Positions 12,674 through 24,225 of a stretch of 64,000 nucleotides of DNA are shown here, in pieces (within the stretch, counting starts at the first letter, position 1; every line of letters starts with the position of its first letter). The position numbers and the translations under genes were made by a program. The notes below the pieces were generated by a model, which did not search any database, was not told where the DNA came from, and was given only the letters and a program-made list of their open reading frames with translations. Origin of the DNA: Gordionus sp. m RMFG-2023 (lineage: Eukaryota; Nematomorpha; Gordioida; Chordodea; Parachordodidae); contig NC_088777.1 in NCBI RefSeq assembly GCF_954871325.1, positions 51,514,727 to 51,578,726 on the forward strand. The letters are read 5' to 3'.

Positions 12674-13474
12674 GGGGAGACTGGGGTTGAGTTAACCCAG
12701 GGGCTTGGCAAATCAATCACGTTTTAAAATTAAATACTCCAGAAGATTAACATTTTATCCTAATATAGTTTTTATTAGTTTACATATATAGACAAAAAAA
12801 TATCTTTATCAAAAGATTTTTTACATGAAAAATTTGAATTTTAATTACTAAAAATATATTATCATTTATAGGTAAATTAAATTTTATATAACAAAGTTTA
12901 AACACAGATATTATTTCAATCATAATTTGTCAATTTAGAGCTGGCGGAGCTTGCTAAACCATTTAAAATCTTGAAAAGTCAATTTCATGGCTGTTTTATG
13001 ATTAGTATTTAGGATTTATGCTAAGAAACTATAATCTCTCCTTAAAATCCTTATTGTCTTTTATGTCCAAAATGTTTATTAAATTAAACCACAATCAAGT
13101 TTCAATTTTTTATATATAATTAAGCTTTAATTTAGAAATATTATGATATTTCGAACAATAAAACTATAAAATTATTCTATACGTATCATTATTAATAAAT
13201 AAAAAAGCATTTCCATTTATTATGGCCTAAAGAAAAACCAATGGTTTAGGAAGCCCCTTGAAGTACATCCCGTTATTGGGGCTGGACAAAATTTTCACTT
13301 TTGCAAAAAATAAAATTTAAAAAAAAAAAGATTATATTCTTAAAATTTTCATTTATAGAGTATAGTTTTTAGGTATCCAATCCTATACTATTTTTTTAAA
13401 TATTATCTTAAAAAAAAACAAAGAGCGATAGACAATTTTGTAAAAATCGGTTCGAACTAACCCCGGTCTCCCTC
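12674..13474. mobile_element. Non-autonomous DNA transposon, about 800 bp
   Basis: The left end GGGGAGACTGGGGTTGAG is matched at the right by the inverse of ccccggtctccct (13461-13473), giving imperfect terminal inverted repeats of about 24 bp. No transposase frame lies between. The flanks (aaagtggcagct before, acaaacatcaaaatattaaat after) correspond to one continuous stretch near 5753-5780 (aaagtggagaattacaaacatc), a paralogous empty site. The superfamily is not decided. Confidence 0.7.
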
Positions 13475-13648
13475 ACAAACATCAAAATATTAAATCACAA
13501 AAAAATATATAACTTCCTTTTAAAATTAACTTGAAATGATATCCTCATTCACATACCCTATAATATGAAATAAACAAATTTTCCAAATCGCATAAGTAAA
13601 ATATCTATACGACAAAATATTAATTTGAATATCACGACAGATACCACT

Positions 13649-13793
13649 AGTGTTGTTAAACGGATTTTCAAAAAAGTTAACTTGATATTTTAACAAAAAA
13701 ATATTATTCTAAACCTTTCTGCTATCTATGAGTAAAATGATCAGACCTGCATAATACCTAGCTAAAATATTTGGGTTAGCCTTAACAGCACTA
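13649..13793. mobile_element. Palindromic MITE copy, diverged
   Basis: Starts agtgttgttaaacggattt and ends ttaacagcactag, with gttaacttgatatttt facing atatttgggttagcc as the inverted pair. It is shorter and more decayed than its neighbours. Confidence 0.75.
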
Positions 13794-13837
13794 GATACAT
13801 TAATTATCCAGATACATTGCCAATAGGTATATATATA

Positions 13838-14027
13838 TTAGTGTCGTTAAACGGCTCGTTTTGAGCCGATTTTTAAAAAACGGCTAACTCAATATTTCTT
13901 CCAGAAAAATATTAGACGAGCTTGAAGATTTTGCTCGAAGGAACAAAGGTCTAGACATATATTTAGGCAATATTTTTTGGATAAAATATTGAGTTAGCTG
14001 TTTTAAAAAATCGGCCAACACTAATAT
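13838..14027. mobile_element. Palindromic MITE copy, well preserved
   Basis: One of the best copies: attagtgtcgttaaacggct at the left and ggccaacactaat at the right, with aacggctaactcaatatt facing aatattgagttagctgtt. The outer ATTAGTG and CACTAAT are themselves inverted. There is no open frame. Confidence 0.85.
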
Positions 14028-14659
14028 GTATTCCTACAAGTTTGTGATCATCATTTGGTGTTTTAGGTGATCGGGATATTAAATATAATTTATAATTTTT
14101 ATCCCAAATATATAGTTTTTTAAAAACATTAATTCTTAAATAGTTTTTTTTAAAAAAAAAATAATACTTGAATACCAATATTTATTTGTTTAAAATTATT
14201 AAACGCCAGCTAGCGGGATTATTTTGATTAAATCATATAACCTAAATCTTAAGACACAGATCAAGAAATATGGTTTTTCATGAAAAATTAAATAGATAAT
14301 AAGTTTAACTAATATTCGCTAATAGTTTATAGATATAATCATATCTTATGTAAAACATTTTAATTACTTTTAATAAATAAAAATTTTTTATAAATGTCGT
14401 ATCTATTTTTTTTTTGTACCCTAGAATTTTAAGTCACAGAAATCGATTAAATTAATTTTTCGTTCATTTCGAAAAATCATATCTTAGATATACGTCAATT
14501 CATTTGAAAAAAATTTTTTTTTAATCCATATTGTAAATTAAAAGAAGGCAAATGCAGGTCCGGCTCTTAACCAGACCCAGGTAATTAATTTTTTTAAATT
14601 AATGAGATTGACTTTTGACGGAACGGATATCCGTCTCCATTTCAAATGCCGGCATGTTA

Positions 14660-14800
14660 AACCCGTTTCGATTTGACCCGATTTTTTTAAAAACGGCTAA
14701 CTCAATATTTTATCCAGATAATTATTACGTAAGCGTGGTCATAGATGGCCCCAAAAGTTTGGACATCTATCGGCGAAATGTCGAGGTTTGTAGGTAATAT
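14660..14800. mobile_element. Palindromic MITE, partial copy
   Basis: Contains aaaacggctaactcaatatt and a middle with gtttggacatctatcggcga like other members. The right half beyond the middle is missing. Confidence 0.65.
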
Positions 14801-14823
14801 TAATAAATAGCACGGTCATATTT

Positions 14824-15042
14824 AACGTTGTTAAACGGCTCGTTTTGAGCGGATTTTTCAGAATGGCTAACTCAATATTTTAGGGCAGAAATATATTACT
14901 CAAACCTCGAGACTTTGATAATATGTGTCTAAACATTTGTTCCTTCTAAGAACAAAATCTTCAAGCTCGCGTTCTGGATGAAATTTTGAGTTAGCCGTTT
15001 TTAAAAATCGGCTCAAAAACGAGCCATTTAAACAACACTCTC
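14824..15042. mobile_element. Palindromic MITE copy, well preserved
   Basis: Starts cgttgttaaacggctcgttt and ends aacgagccatttaaacaaca. The arms aatggctaactcaatatttt and aaattttgagttagccgttt face each other. The middle tgtctaaacatttgttcctt is also family sequence. Confidence 0.85.
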
Positions 15043-15164
15043 ATATTCTTAAAATAATACTCATAAATCATTTCGATTTTTTTTAAAAAAAAAATTAATT
15101 CCTAGAAACCAAAGTGGTTTAAATTTTTCTTAAAAAATATTTACATCGTGTCGTGGAGTAAATA

Positions 15165-15258
15165 ATAGTGGCAAGGCCGATTCAAAAAAAAAATTTGGCC
15201 GGAGTTTTGCGACCCAAAATTTGACTAGATTCGACTTAGCCGATTCACAACACTAAGT
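15165..15258. mobile_element. Palindromic MITE, fragment
   Basis: A degenerate end with ttcgacttagccgattcaca and acaacacta. Only about 95 bp can be matched to the family. Confidence 0.45.
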
Positions 15259-15259
15259 A

Positions 15260-16055
15260 TGGCCTTACTTGAATTTATATAAAATAAAATTTTTTCTTTT
15301 AATTCGTTATCTCAGACAAAAGTATTAAAATATATAAATAAAATATACACTTTTTTTTAAAAAAAAATATATAAATTATTTTTATTAATTAAAAATTTCT
15401 AACGTTCTCCTCGCCTTCTTTATTTTATTTTTTTTCAATTGATTTTTTTCCAAACGTTTAAGCAAATTATTAGAGAATTCATTCCAGCCATAATTTTAAA
15501 AAAAATATAACACCTATTATAGTTTTTTTTTAAAATTATTAAACGCCAGCTAACGGAATTATTTTTATTAAATCTTATAACCTAAGTCATAAGACATAGA
15601 TTAAGAGATGTGGTTTTTCGTAAAAATTAAATGAATAAATAAGTTTAACTAATATTCGATAATAGGTTTATACATATAATCATATCTTAATATAGATATT
15701 AAAACATGTTAACTACTTTAAAATTATTTATTTAAAAAAAAATATAAAGGATATGTGGGGAATTTAGCAAGCGAAAGGTAAGGGGATCCATGTGTTTCTA
15801 TCCTCCACCATGTAAGAATTTAGCTCAGAATTAACGAGTTAATAATTTTTTATTACAAATATAATTTTTAAATTATCTATATATTAAGAAAAAATAATTA
15901 ATCTCGTATTTAGCCTTAGCAACGTAGCTTTTGTTTTTAATTAAATAAACATTCTATGTATTAAATAAAATATATTTTATAAAAATATATTCAACAGGTC
16001 ATTATTAAAAAATATAATCTTTTAATACTGTTAATTTGTTATAGAAAATTAAAAA
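15260..16055. other. AT-rich spacer, duplicated segment
   Basis: No gene seen. The segment at 15530-15710 repeats 14195-14360 at high similarity (ttaaacgccagctaacggaa and following), so part of the spacer is a local direct duplication about 1.33 kb apart, with the MITE cluster between. Confidence 0.5.
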
Positions 16056-16059
16056 AAAT

Positions 16060-16475
16060 TTTTTGATTTGTAACAATAAAGTATACTCTTGATAAGAATA
16101 GAATGTTGACTTACGATTTTTGTAACAATAAAGTTATAGTATCATAATTAGATATAGAAAGTTCAAAAACTTATAAAATGTAACAATAAAGTCAATACTC
16201 TTAATTGGACATAGAAAATTAACAAACTTTTAATTTCTAAGAATAAAGTTCATACTCTTAATTAGACATAGAATTTAAAAAAAAACTTTTTTGATTTGTA
16301 AGAATAAAGTTTACTCTTGAATAGACATAGAAAGTTAGGACTTATAATTTGTAACGATAAAGTTAAAACTCTTAATTAGGCATAGAAAGCTAAGAAATTT
16401 TTAACAATAAAGTTAATACTATTAAATGGACATAGAAAGGTAAGATAAAATTTGTAACAATAAAGTTAATAATGG
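16060..16475 (+). repeat. Minisatellite, about seven units near 60 bp
   Basis: The unit reads roughly ttgtaacaataaagttaata, then ctcttaattagacatagaaa, then a variable gttaaga-rich part. About seven units run from 16060 to 16475 with indels. It lies in the spacer of the inverted repeat. Confidence 0.85.
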
Positions 16476-17036
16476 ATTTATTTTGATACTATAAAATATT
16501 ATATAATTTTTATCATAAATTTATAATCATAAAAAACAAATATTTAATGTTGAATGCACAAAATATCTTTATTTGATATCCCATTATATTGATCCGTGAG
16601 ATGTATTATCCTATATAGTAGATATATAGCTTTAAATGCCTCAATTTTTCTGTTTTTTCCTATGTTTCAGATTTTACTAAGTTTTAGGCACAGGAGCATT
16701 TTTTCCATTTTAGCATTGAATATAATAATTATTTTTTATTTCATCAATGCACTATGTAATATCATCAAATTCATTTATATCAGGGTAAATAAATGAATTT
16801 TAAATATATCTCAGCAAGGTTTGCAGCCAGTCTAAGATCCACATTCGTATAATTTTTAATTTTTAAATCTGCTAAATCTTATTTAACATTGCATGCCTTC
16901 TCCCCCCCTCCCTCTTTTAATCTGTTTCTCTGAAATTGTTGCTAAAAATTTAATCTCTGGGGATAGTTTAAGATGTAATCTCACTTTCTAAAAGGATGAC
17001 CTCATGAATAGGTTTTATAATTTATTTCTTTATCAG

Positions 17037-17259
17037 CACGTTGGTCATAGACCTGCCCAAGGGTGAGAAGGCCCATCCTCCATATAATTATGCCCATTTT
17101 TTTCTCAAGGATGCCCACAAACCTTGTAACCCAGATATGAAGTTATATGATGGTGGAACTACATCCGAGCCATATATGTTTTGTAATGAGTTAATGAGTG
17201 TTGCAACAATGAAAGAAGTAGAAAATAATAATATAAACCTTCTAAAAAATAGGATTTAA
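17037..17259 (+). CDS. Probable last exon of an unknown gene
   Basis: After the acceptor tttctttatcag a frame opens at 17038 and runs to TAA at 17257-17259, about 73 residues: TLVIDLPKGEKAHPPYNYAH, FFLKDAHKPCNPDMKLYDGG, TTSEPYMFCNELMSVATMKE and a tail. Codon use (CTG, CCC, AAG, GCC, CAC) is far richer in GC than the flanks, as in the exons of genes A-C. The spacing around C, YDGGTT and FCNEL loosely recalls a Kazal-type inhibitor domain, but the cysteine set is incomplete, so I do not assign it. I could not find an upstream exon. It lies in the spacer between the two arms. Confidence 0.45.
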
Positions 17260-18200
17260 TAATTAATTTTAATTAAATAAATTTGATTTAGAGATTCGTA
17301 AATATTAAACTAATTATTGCTTTAATGATATAGCATTTAGTGAAATCATCTTTAGGTTTCTCGAGAAGGAAGAAAATTTCTGATTCCTAAAATAAAAATT
17401 ATTATATTCTCATATATGATTCTAGGAAAATAATCCTCTGGGAAAAAAAAATTCCGTTTTTCTTAAAGATAATTAAAAAATTGCAAAATAAATAAAATAG
17501 GATAAAAAAAAAATTCCCTACAAAATATATCCACGAAATAGAAAAAATTCTCAAATAAAATATTATTTAAAATTTACAACTTATATATAAAAATATTGCA
17601 TTATAAAAAAAAATGTTCAAAAAATTTAAAAAAATTTTAAATGTCGAACAATGGAGATAATTATTGAAGATAATTTTGATATGGATTAATAATATCGTCA
17701 AATTAATTTCCCTTGGAAAAATGATGATAATATGGAATTTCTTTTTCCTAAATTCGTTAAATATTTTAATCTCGATAGAAATATAAATTAACACAGGGTA
17801 TAAATTTCTCTGTAAGATGTGTCAGAAGGGTTTATCATCGGACATGATAAGTAGCTTCAACTGGAGAAAACATTTAAAAATAAAATATAAAACAAATTGA
17901 ATATCGAATTAATCTTTAAATTAAAAATTTGAATCAAAGCTGCATCTATAAAAGTTTTTGCTTAAGCTAGATGAGTTTATCTGAAAGTTGATTTTCTGGC
18001 CCAGTCAATTATATTATAAATTAAAATATACAATAAGTAATTAATATTAACACTTTATTTTATCATCCAATGAATATATTCTATAAACCATTATCTTTAT
18101 CATCTGGAGATGTGAAATATAACTTGCCATTGGTAATTTTCTGTTGTTTTCAAAAATTATTCCATTTTTCGAAAAGAATTAAATTAAAATTAGCAAACAT
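17260..18200. other. Spacer DNA, no gene seen
   Basis: AT-rich sequence without convincing coding frames or repeats. The frames present are short and of low complexity. Confidence 0.5.
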
Positions 18201-19186
18201 ATATTTTCACGAAAAAGGATCTCCGTATGTCGCGTGCCCACCACGCGTAACACTCATAAGTTAAACTCCGTAGACGTCAATAAATAACGTTTGATATTTA
18301 TAACAAGTAGGCGGAATTATTTATTTATTTAATTTTTTTTTTTTAAAGCATTAAAACTAAGTATCATCATATATTGAATACTCTATATTAAGCGGAAATA
18401 TATTGCTATACATATATATATGTAAAAATATGTTAAGCAAAAAAAATTTCTAATTTAAAATCTAATGATATTACTAATTAAATATACTACAAATATAAAG
18501 AACAGATAAGGTAATATTATAAAATAGAGGATAAAATCTATTCATTTATTTAGTTCCCAGAAGTTAATGAGACATAAACTTTTGCTCCATGGTTTGATCC
18601 TATCTTTGTCAGCTGTTTATGATTTTTTTTAAATAACAATTTTTTAAAATTATAATTAATAAATTTTTAAAAACAATCATAAGTTGAACGAATAATTTTT
18701 AAGGGGCTTCGCTCTTATCCAGATGTTCTTCTATATAAATTTTCTAACTTAGAATAAAAAATTTTATTGGCAGCAACCTCTAATTCTGTATTTAAAAATA
18801 AAATGGATCCTAATTCTTAACAAAATTTATTTCCTTTTAGCTAACCACGCCATAAAGTTTATGCGAGAGATTTCTTCAATATTAGAAAAAGAAAGAAAGT
18901 AACTTTGCCGGTATATTAAATAGAACCAACCAGAATTATAATTGGGGCGATATATATATATATATATATAGTTATTTTATCATGTAAAATTGTCATTATT
19001 TATGTAACTATATAAGTAAAAAAAAATATATATCACAAGTTATTTCTCTCGGGAATAAGTTTTAAAATTATATTTTTGAAGTTTTTAAAAATGATACGAA
19101 AGTCTATACGTTGTGAATGGATTCTCTAGGTTAAGTTCTATATGATGTCATTTAAATTTTTTAAAATAATGAAGAAAAAAAAAACA

Positions 19187-22100
19187 TCAAAGTAAATTTA
19201 GTTGTGGCCTAAAATAAATAAATATAAATACCACTAAACATGCCACGTTGTCGTCTGTGGTTAATGAAGTTGAGAATGTAACGTTATCCCCTTTGAAGGA
19301 ATTCCTGTTAGGTACAAAGGCGCTTGCAACGGTGGATCCGTCAACATTGATACTTCCACCTCTGGGCAAGGGAGTAGTGCTTATCGGTCCAGCCGCGTTA
19401 CTGAGTCTAATCGCTAAATTAAAAGAACGTTTAAAGTTAGTAACTTATAGGATAGAATGAAAAAAAAGGTGAAAGAAAGTAATGTATTTTCTTTAATGAT
19501 AAATCTGGCTTCGAACTTACAACAAGTATACGAATATAGACTAATGCGAAATGATGAAAGATAGATAGGATTGTTAATAGTGATTTTAAACGGCTCAACT
19601 TAATATTTTCGTCGGAAATGTATTGTTTAAGCCTCGTGATTTCGTTAATAGATGTTCAAACCAGTGTTTAACATTCGCTCAAAATTCAAAAATCTTTGAT
19701 CTTTTGAAGATTAAAAATTGCTCAAAATTTTTTTTTGATCACCAGTAAAGATCTTCAATTTCTTTTTGATCATCAAAGATTTTTTTTTTTTTGCTCAAAA
19801 TTTTGGGGCGAAAAAAAATCTTCAAATGAGCATCAAAAATTTGAAGATTTTTGACCCTGCTTTCAAACTTTTGTAACCATCTATAAACTAAATCTTAAGA
19901 CTTAGTAATATTTTTCTGGGACAAAATATTGAGGTAGCCGTCTTTAGAAAATCTACTCAAAACGAGCTTTAGATTTCTAGATCGCGTCCTTCTATCCCAT
20001 CTGAGTTTTTTTTAGAATCCTAAATAACTATCTGAATAAGAATGTGATTATCGAGACTAAGAATATAAATTTACACCTTTAACCCTGTATTGGGTATACT
20101 GGAGCATAGCATTTAGCAATGCCCGCAATGCCCCAATAAACCCTGCCTCTAATTTAACCTGCATTTTTGCTATTCGCCTACCTCCTAATTTATACTAAAC
20201 TATATTTCTTCTTCAAAAACAAGTGTGAAAAATAGTATCTTAATAAGTTTAAACGGTTAAGCTGAACGCCTTGGATATGTTAGCCTTGGTTTGGCGTATA
20301 TCATACCAAATATTTTAAAATTCTTCTATAAAATTCGTTTTTTTCTTTAAAGAAAGAAATAAATATTATTGGTCAGTATATCTTTAATATATGCTTCTAA
20401 TGATAATTTGTTCGCGATATTTCAAAATGAATTAATTTATGGAATGAAAAATAATGCTAAGAATGTGCCTCTTAAAAGCAAAACTTTACAACGATCGAAT
20501 GCGCATCTTAGTATTTTCTAGCTGCCAATAGAAGTTTGAGTTTTGTAAAACATAAATATTATTTGAATTATATATACCTCGGAATTATAATGTATTTTTC
20601 TTAAAAAATATTTTTTTTGGCTTTACCTATACTAAAGAAATCTCCCGCACTATTAGCCGCACCCTGAACAACAAAATAGGAGGCCCTGCAGCTTATAACA
20701 CCACCGCCGGCTGGTCTCGTGAAACATTTAGAAACTTGAACTTCTGAAGGAGCTATAATAATAATACCGAATTAATTAAAGGAAAAAAAAATAAAATAAT
20801 ACTTGGTGTATATCTATCACAAAAAAATGAAAAACATTACCCACCACAAGTGGGTATTATCATCTCATTTATTGGGTTAGTTTTATTAGAAGAAGCCTTT
20901 GAGAAAAATGAATCAATTACGAGCTTAAAGCATTTAAACTAGTGTTGTTAAACGGCCTCCCTTCTTTTGAGTCGATAAAAATGACTTACTCGATATTTAA
21001 TCCAGATAAACATTACGCGAGCCTTAAGATTTTGCTCACAGATGACCGGAAGATCTAAAGATCTGATAGCGAAATCTCGAGGCTTAGAATATATTTTCTG
21101 GCTAAAATAGTTAGCCGTTTGAAAACACTAATTTAAACTTCTTTTTTAAAAAAATCTAATTTTATTTAATTTATTGGATAGTTATTTTATATAATTGTTC
21201 GACTTTTAATTAAAAATTACCCTTACCTCCCCACCCCTCTACTTATCCATTATATATATATATATATATTACCGTCTGCAGAGTAAAGAAAAGTGTTATT
21301 CTTCACCGTGCAAGTATTCGTAGCAATGCAAATGCACTGAGCATCTAATAGAAGATAAAATATAATTATTACGGAGAGAGTTTGTATATATAAAGAACAA
21401 ATTTTAAATGGCTTTAAATTTAAAAAAAAAAAAAAATTTAAGCCATTTTTGAAGCCCTAATATTTATTGTAAATGTATCTTAACAAACCAGAAAGTCCAA
21501 AAAACTGATTTTGTATTCGTTTTACAACAATGTACTTTTGGGGCAGAGACCTGCAGGCCTGGCCCATTAATTTTTTCAAAATATACCCGGGCCGGACCGT
21601 ATATTATAAATAAAATAAAAATCCGGGCCGGGCCTGAAAATTAATTTTAAAAACCCGGGTTGTACAAATGGTACTTCTGTAAGTTTCTGCTTTGGGGTAT
21701 ATAAAAAAAATTGAGATCAAATAATGCCGAGATTTTGATTAAAATAAAATAGCTCAATTCCCTCAATTTTTCTTTTCTAAAAAGGCTGGCTAGAGATGGA
21801 TCCATCGGAATTTTGGCTGATATTCTCCCCCATATTTTTCTCTAATCATGAACCGTAACATGAAACAAAGACATATTTTTTTAAAAAATCTTTATATATA
21901 ATATACCTTACAAAATTATAAGAGATATTAGAAAATACATAAAAATATAATTAAAAGAAATATTTGTAAAAGTAACGGTCCTCCCTTTTTCTTGCATAAC
22001 AGCCAACATTCATTTCTTATATTTTTTTCCACCGATCGAAGGCTAAATAAACCGTTTCTCGACAAAATTTAGGGTTACGTCTTATGATCTTCTTAAGATC

Positions 22101-22605
22101 GTAAAAGGTCTTAGCCTTATTTTAATTAACTGCACAAAAGTTCTGTTGATAATCCAGTAGATTTCGATTAGAAGAGATATAAGGGCTGTTGAGGAAATTT
22201 TAGGAATTTTGTGAATTTTTACAATTTTCTATTTTTTTTTAAAAAAGAATTTGTTGAGAAAAGATATTAATTAATATTTACAACACTCGAATTTTATTAT
22301 TCAAGACAATCCCAGGATATATTTTTTACCATATTCCTTTAAATACTTTCGGAGTTAAGGACACTAAATTTTTATTAATCTCACCACTTTGAATAGAGCA
22401 ATGCATTCAATAATGCTTCCAAGAATTTAAAAATGCAACGTATATATTTTTTTTATAGGACAGATATTAAGTGAGAGAGATTGATTTTTTAAATACCCAA
22501 TTAATTGAAAAATTAAGTTATATTATTATAAATTGCATGTAGGTTACCTGACACTATGAAGAAAGCGGAGCAAATAGCTAAGATTAATATTAGATCTTTC
22601 AACAT
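19187..22605 (-). CDS. Gene B: paralogue of gene A, opposite strand
   Basis: Predicted exons on the - strand are 22605-22548, 21344-21273, 20752-20627 and 19413-19232 (or reading on to a stop at 19187). Splice sites and phase-1 introns match gene A, and exons 2-4 have the same lengths (72, 126 and 182 nt). Exon 1 gives MLKDLILILAICSAFFIVS, a signal peptide. All six Cys of gene A are kept (QCICIATNTCTV, KCFTRPAGGGVISCRASY, ACLV). In exon 4 I count 12 replaced and 9 silent codons out of 60 against gene A, with no stop or frameshift, which suggests both copies stayed coding for some time. Only two of the six N-glycosylation sequons remain (NNT, NVT). The function is unknown. Confidence 0.75.
19580..19985. 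mobile_element. Palindromic MITE copy, right-arm counterpart of 9538
   Basis: Has aaacggctcaacttaatatt at the left, aaaatattgaggtagccgtc near 19930 on the right, and a GATCTTCAA-rich centre like its left-arm partner. Confidence 0.7.
20940..21132. mobile_element. Palindromic MITE copy, right-arm counterpart of 8384
   Basis: agtgttgttaaacggcctcc at one end and gttagccgtttgaaaacact at the other. It lies in intron 2 of gene B at the place matching the copy in gene A. Confidence 0.8.
21548..21665. mobile_element. GC-rich repeat element, small copy
   Basis: Starts cagagacctgcaggcctggc and contains cccgggccggaccg and ccgggccgggcctgaaaatt. The same words build the larger element at 23602-23885. It is absent from the left arm. 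Confidence 0.6.
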
Positions 22606-22689
22606 TTTTTTTTTAAATTTAATTTAAATTTTATTTTTTTTAAAAGAAAAATTATTTTGTAAGAATAAATCTTCTAATTTCCAAAACTA

Positions 22690-23160
22690 TTTTCTATTTT
22701 AAATATATTTTTTTTGGGGTGAAATAAAAATAAAATAAATAAAAATCCATGCTAAATAAATAATAGGAGTATAGGCCAAAAAACCTGTATATTATTTTTT
22801 TAAATATTTTTTTTGGGTGAAATATAAATAAAATAACTAAAAATCCATGCTAAATAAATAAAAGGATATAGGCCAAAAAACCTGTATATTATTTATATAA
22901 TTTTATAAATACACGATGAAGGCCACCAGGTGGGCTTTCCCGTCTTAAACAGCGGTTTAAACGGGAGCCTTTATAATCGATTGGACTGGATAAAATAATT
23001 TTTATGGTATAGGGCAAAAAACCTGTATAATTTATATAATTTTATAAATACACGATAAAGGCCACCAGTTGGGCTTTCCCGTCTTGAAAGGCGGTTTAAA
23101 CGGGAGCCTTTAGAATCGATTGGGAGGTGCGGTTTTTATTATCGGACTTGACCGGATAAA
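22690..23160 (-). repeat. Local tandem duplications in the right arm
   Basis: A unit of about 105 bp (aaaaatccatgctaaataaa to ggccaaaaaacctgtatatt) occurs twice at 22695-22895. A unit of about 150 bp (ataaatacacgatgaaggcc to gggagcctttataatcgatt) occurs twice at 22890-23130. The left arm has a single, more diverged version near 6690-6850, so these arose after the arms separated. Confidence 0.75.
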
Positions 23161-23601
23161 ATAATTTTTATATATACGACTCAAGGAAATATTCATTCCT
23201 AAACCTAATCGAAGTTAATCTCATTAATTCTATAAAATAAATTTATTTTTATTATTACTATTTTTGCCAAATTTTTTTTAGGATTTCTATTTTTTCCAAT
23301 TTAAATTATAAATAGTTTTAATTTTTTTTATATATAAATATAATTTTAAAAATAAAATCGGTTTTTTTTGGCAAAAAATAAAACTTTATTATGTAAAATC
23401 TTTTTTTTTATTTGTAAAAAAAATTTATTTGGAAAATTATTTTTTTTTTTTAGATAGCAAAAAATAAATCAATAATAAAAATAACCTACCTGAAAATAAA
23501 ATTATTTAGTGATTTAGTCAAAACTCATATACTTTATAAATAGTCTTTGATCATATTAAAATTACTAGAAACATATATTAATCACATCACATACTTTCTA
23601 G

Positions 23602-23885
23602 CAGAGATCTGCAAAGTTAGGCTCGGCCCGTACAAGGCCTGAGTCCGGCCCGGCCTGAGCGGGCTTCGGACCGGGCTTCGGGCCGGTCTTCGGGCCGGGT
23701 TTGGGCCAAATTCTATTTAAAATAATCGGGTTCGGGCCTGGCCTAATATTTTTAAAAAAATTTGGGCAAGGTCGGGTCAGATTTTGGAAATTTTTTTACA
23801 TCGGGTTCGGGCCGGGTCGGCAAAACCTTTTTTAAAAAAATTTCGGGCCGGGTCGGTACTGAAAATTAGGCCCGATGCAGATCAC
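23602..23885. mobile_element. GC-rich non-autonomous element with 10-bp target duplication
   Basis: Flanked by tactttctag on both sides (23592-23601 and 23886-23895). The ends agatctgcaaagttaggctc and the inverse of ggcccgatgcagatcac give a short inverted GATCTGCA. The body is made of GGGCCGGG and TTCGGGCC words, strikingly GC-rich for this window. There is no open frame. The class is not recognised. Confidence 0.7.
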
Positions 23886-23895
23886 TACTTTCTAG

Positions 23896-24225
23896 TAATT
23901 TAACAACACAACATAACTTCCCTTAAGGTGGGGTAAATGAGCACCAAATTAAATACGAAGCGTTATTTTTACGTTTTCGTTTTTTCCTTCAATTAAGGCT
24001 GGAAAAAAAAAGTGTTTCCTTTATATTTTGGAAACATCCATAAAGATATAGAAATAGAGTGCCTCTAGGAGTGCTTCTAGAGAAAGAAACGATTCCTATA
24101 ATATTAAAACCATATTTTTCCAATTTCTTTTTTTGAAACATTTTTACAAAAAAAAAAATATTCGAAATAAAGAGATTTTAAAAATTCTAACCTGCTAGCT
24201 GTTCTAGCTGTTGAAAAAAAAGAAG
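23896..24225. other. Intergenic DNA, no gene seen
   Basis: AT-rich with a short block of a gtgcctctaggagtgcttct type at 24058-24085. Nothing can be assigned. Confidence 0.45.

Larger units (their letters stand above)
18205..23555 (-). repeat. Right arm of the 5-kb inverted duplication
   Basis: Reverse complement of 6350-11470. It is slightly longer because of local tandem duplications at 22690-23160 and a GC-rich insertion at 21548-21665, and it lacks the MITE present at 10676-10870 of the left arm. Confidence 0.92.

Noticed and set aside
13649-15258. CRISPR-like array, because similar 30-bp blocks recur
   Set aside because: The repeats are inverted halves of one MITE family, spacing is irregular, and the host is an animal.
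14195-15710. Possible second LTR pair in the spacer
   Set aside because: 14195-14360 and 15530-15710 are direct repeats, but they lack LTR ends, primer site or purine tract, and the stretch between is a cluster of MITEs. A local duplication is simpler.
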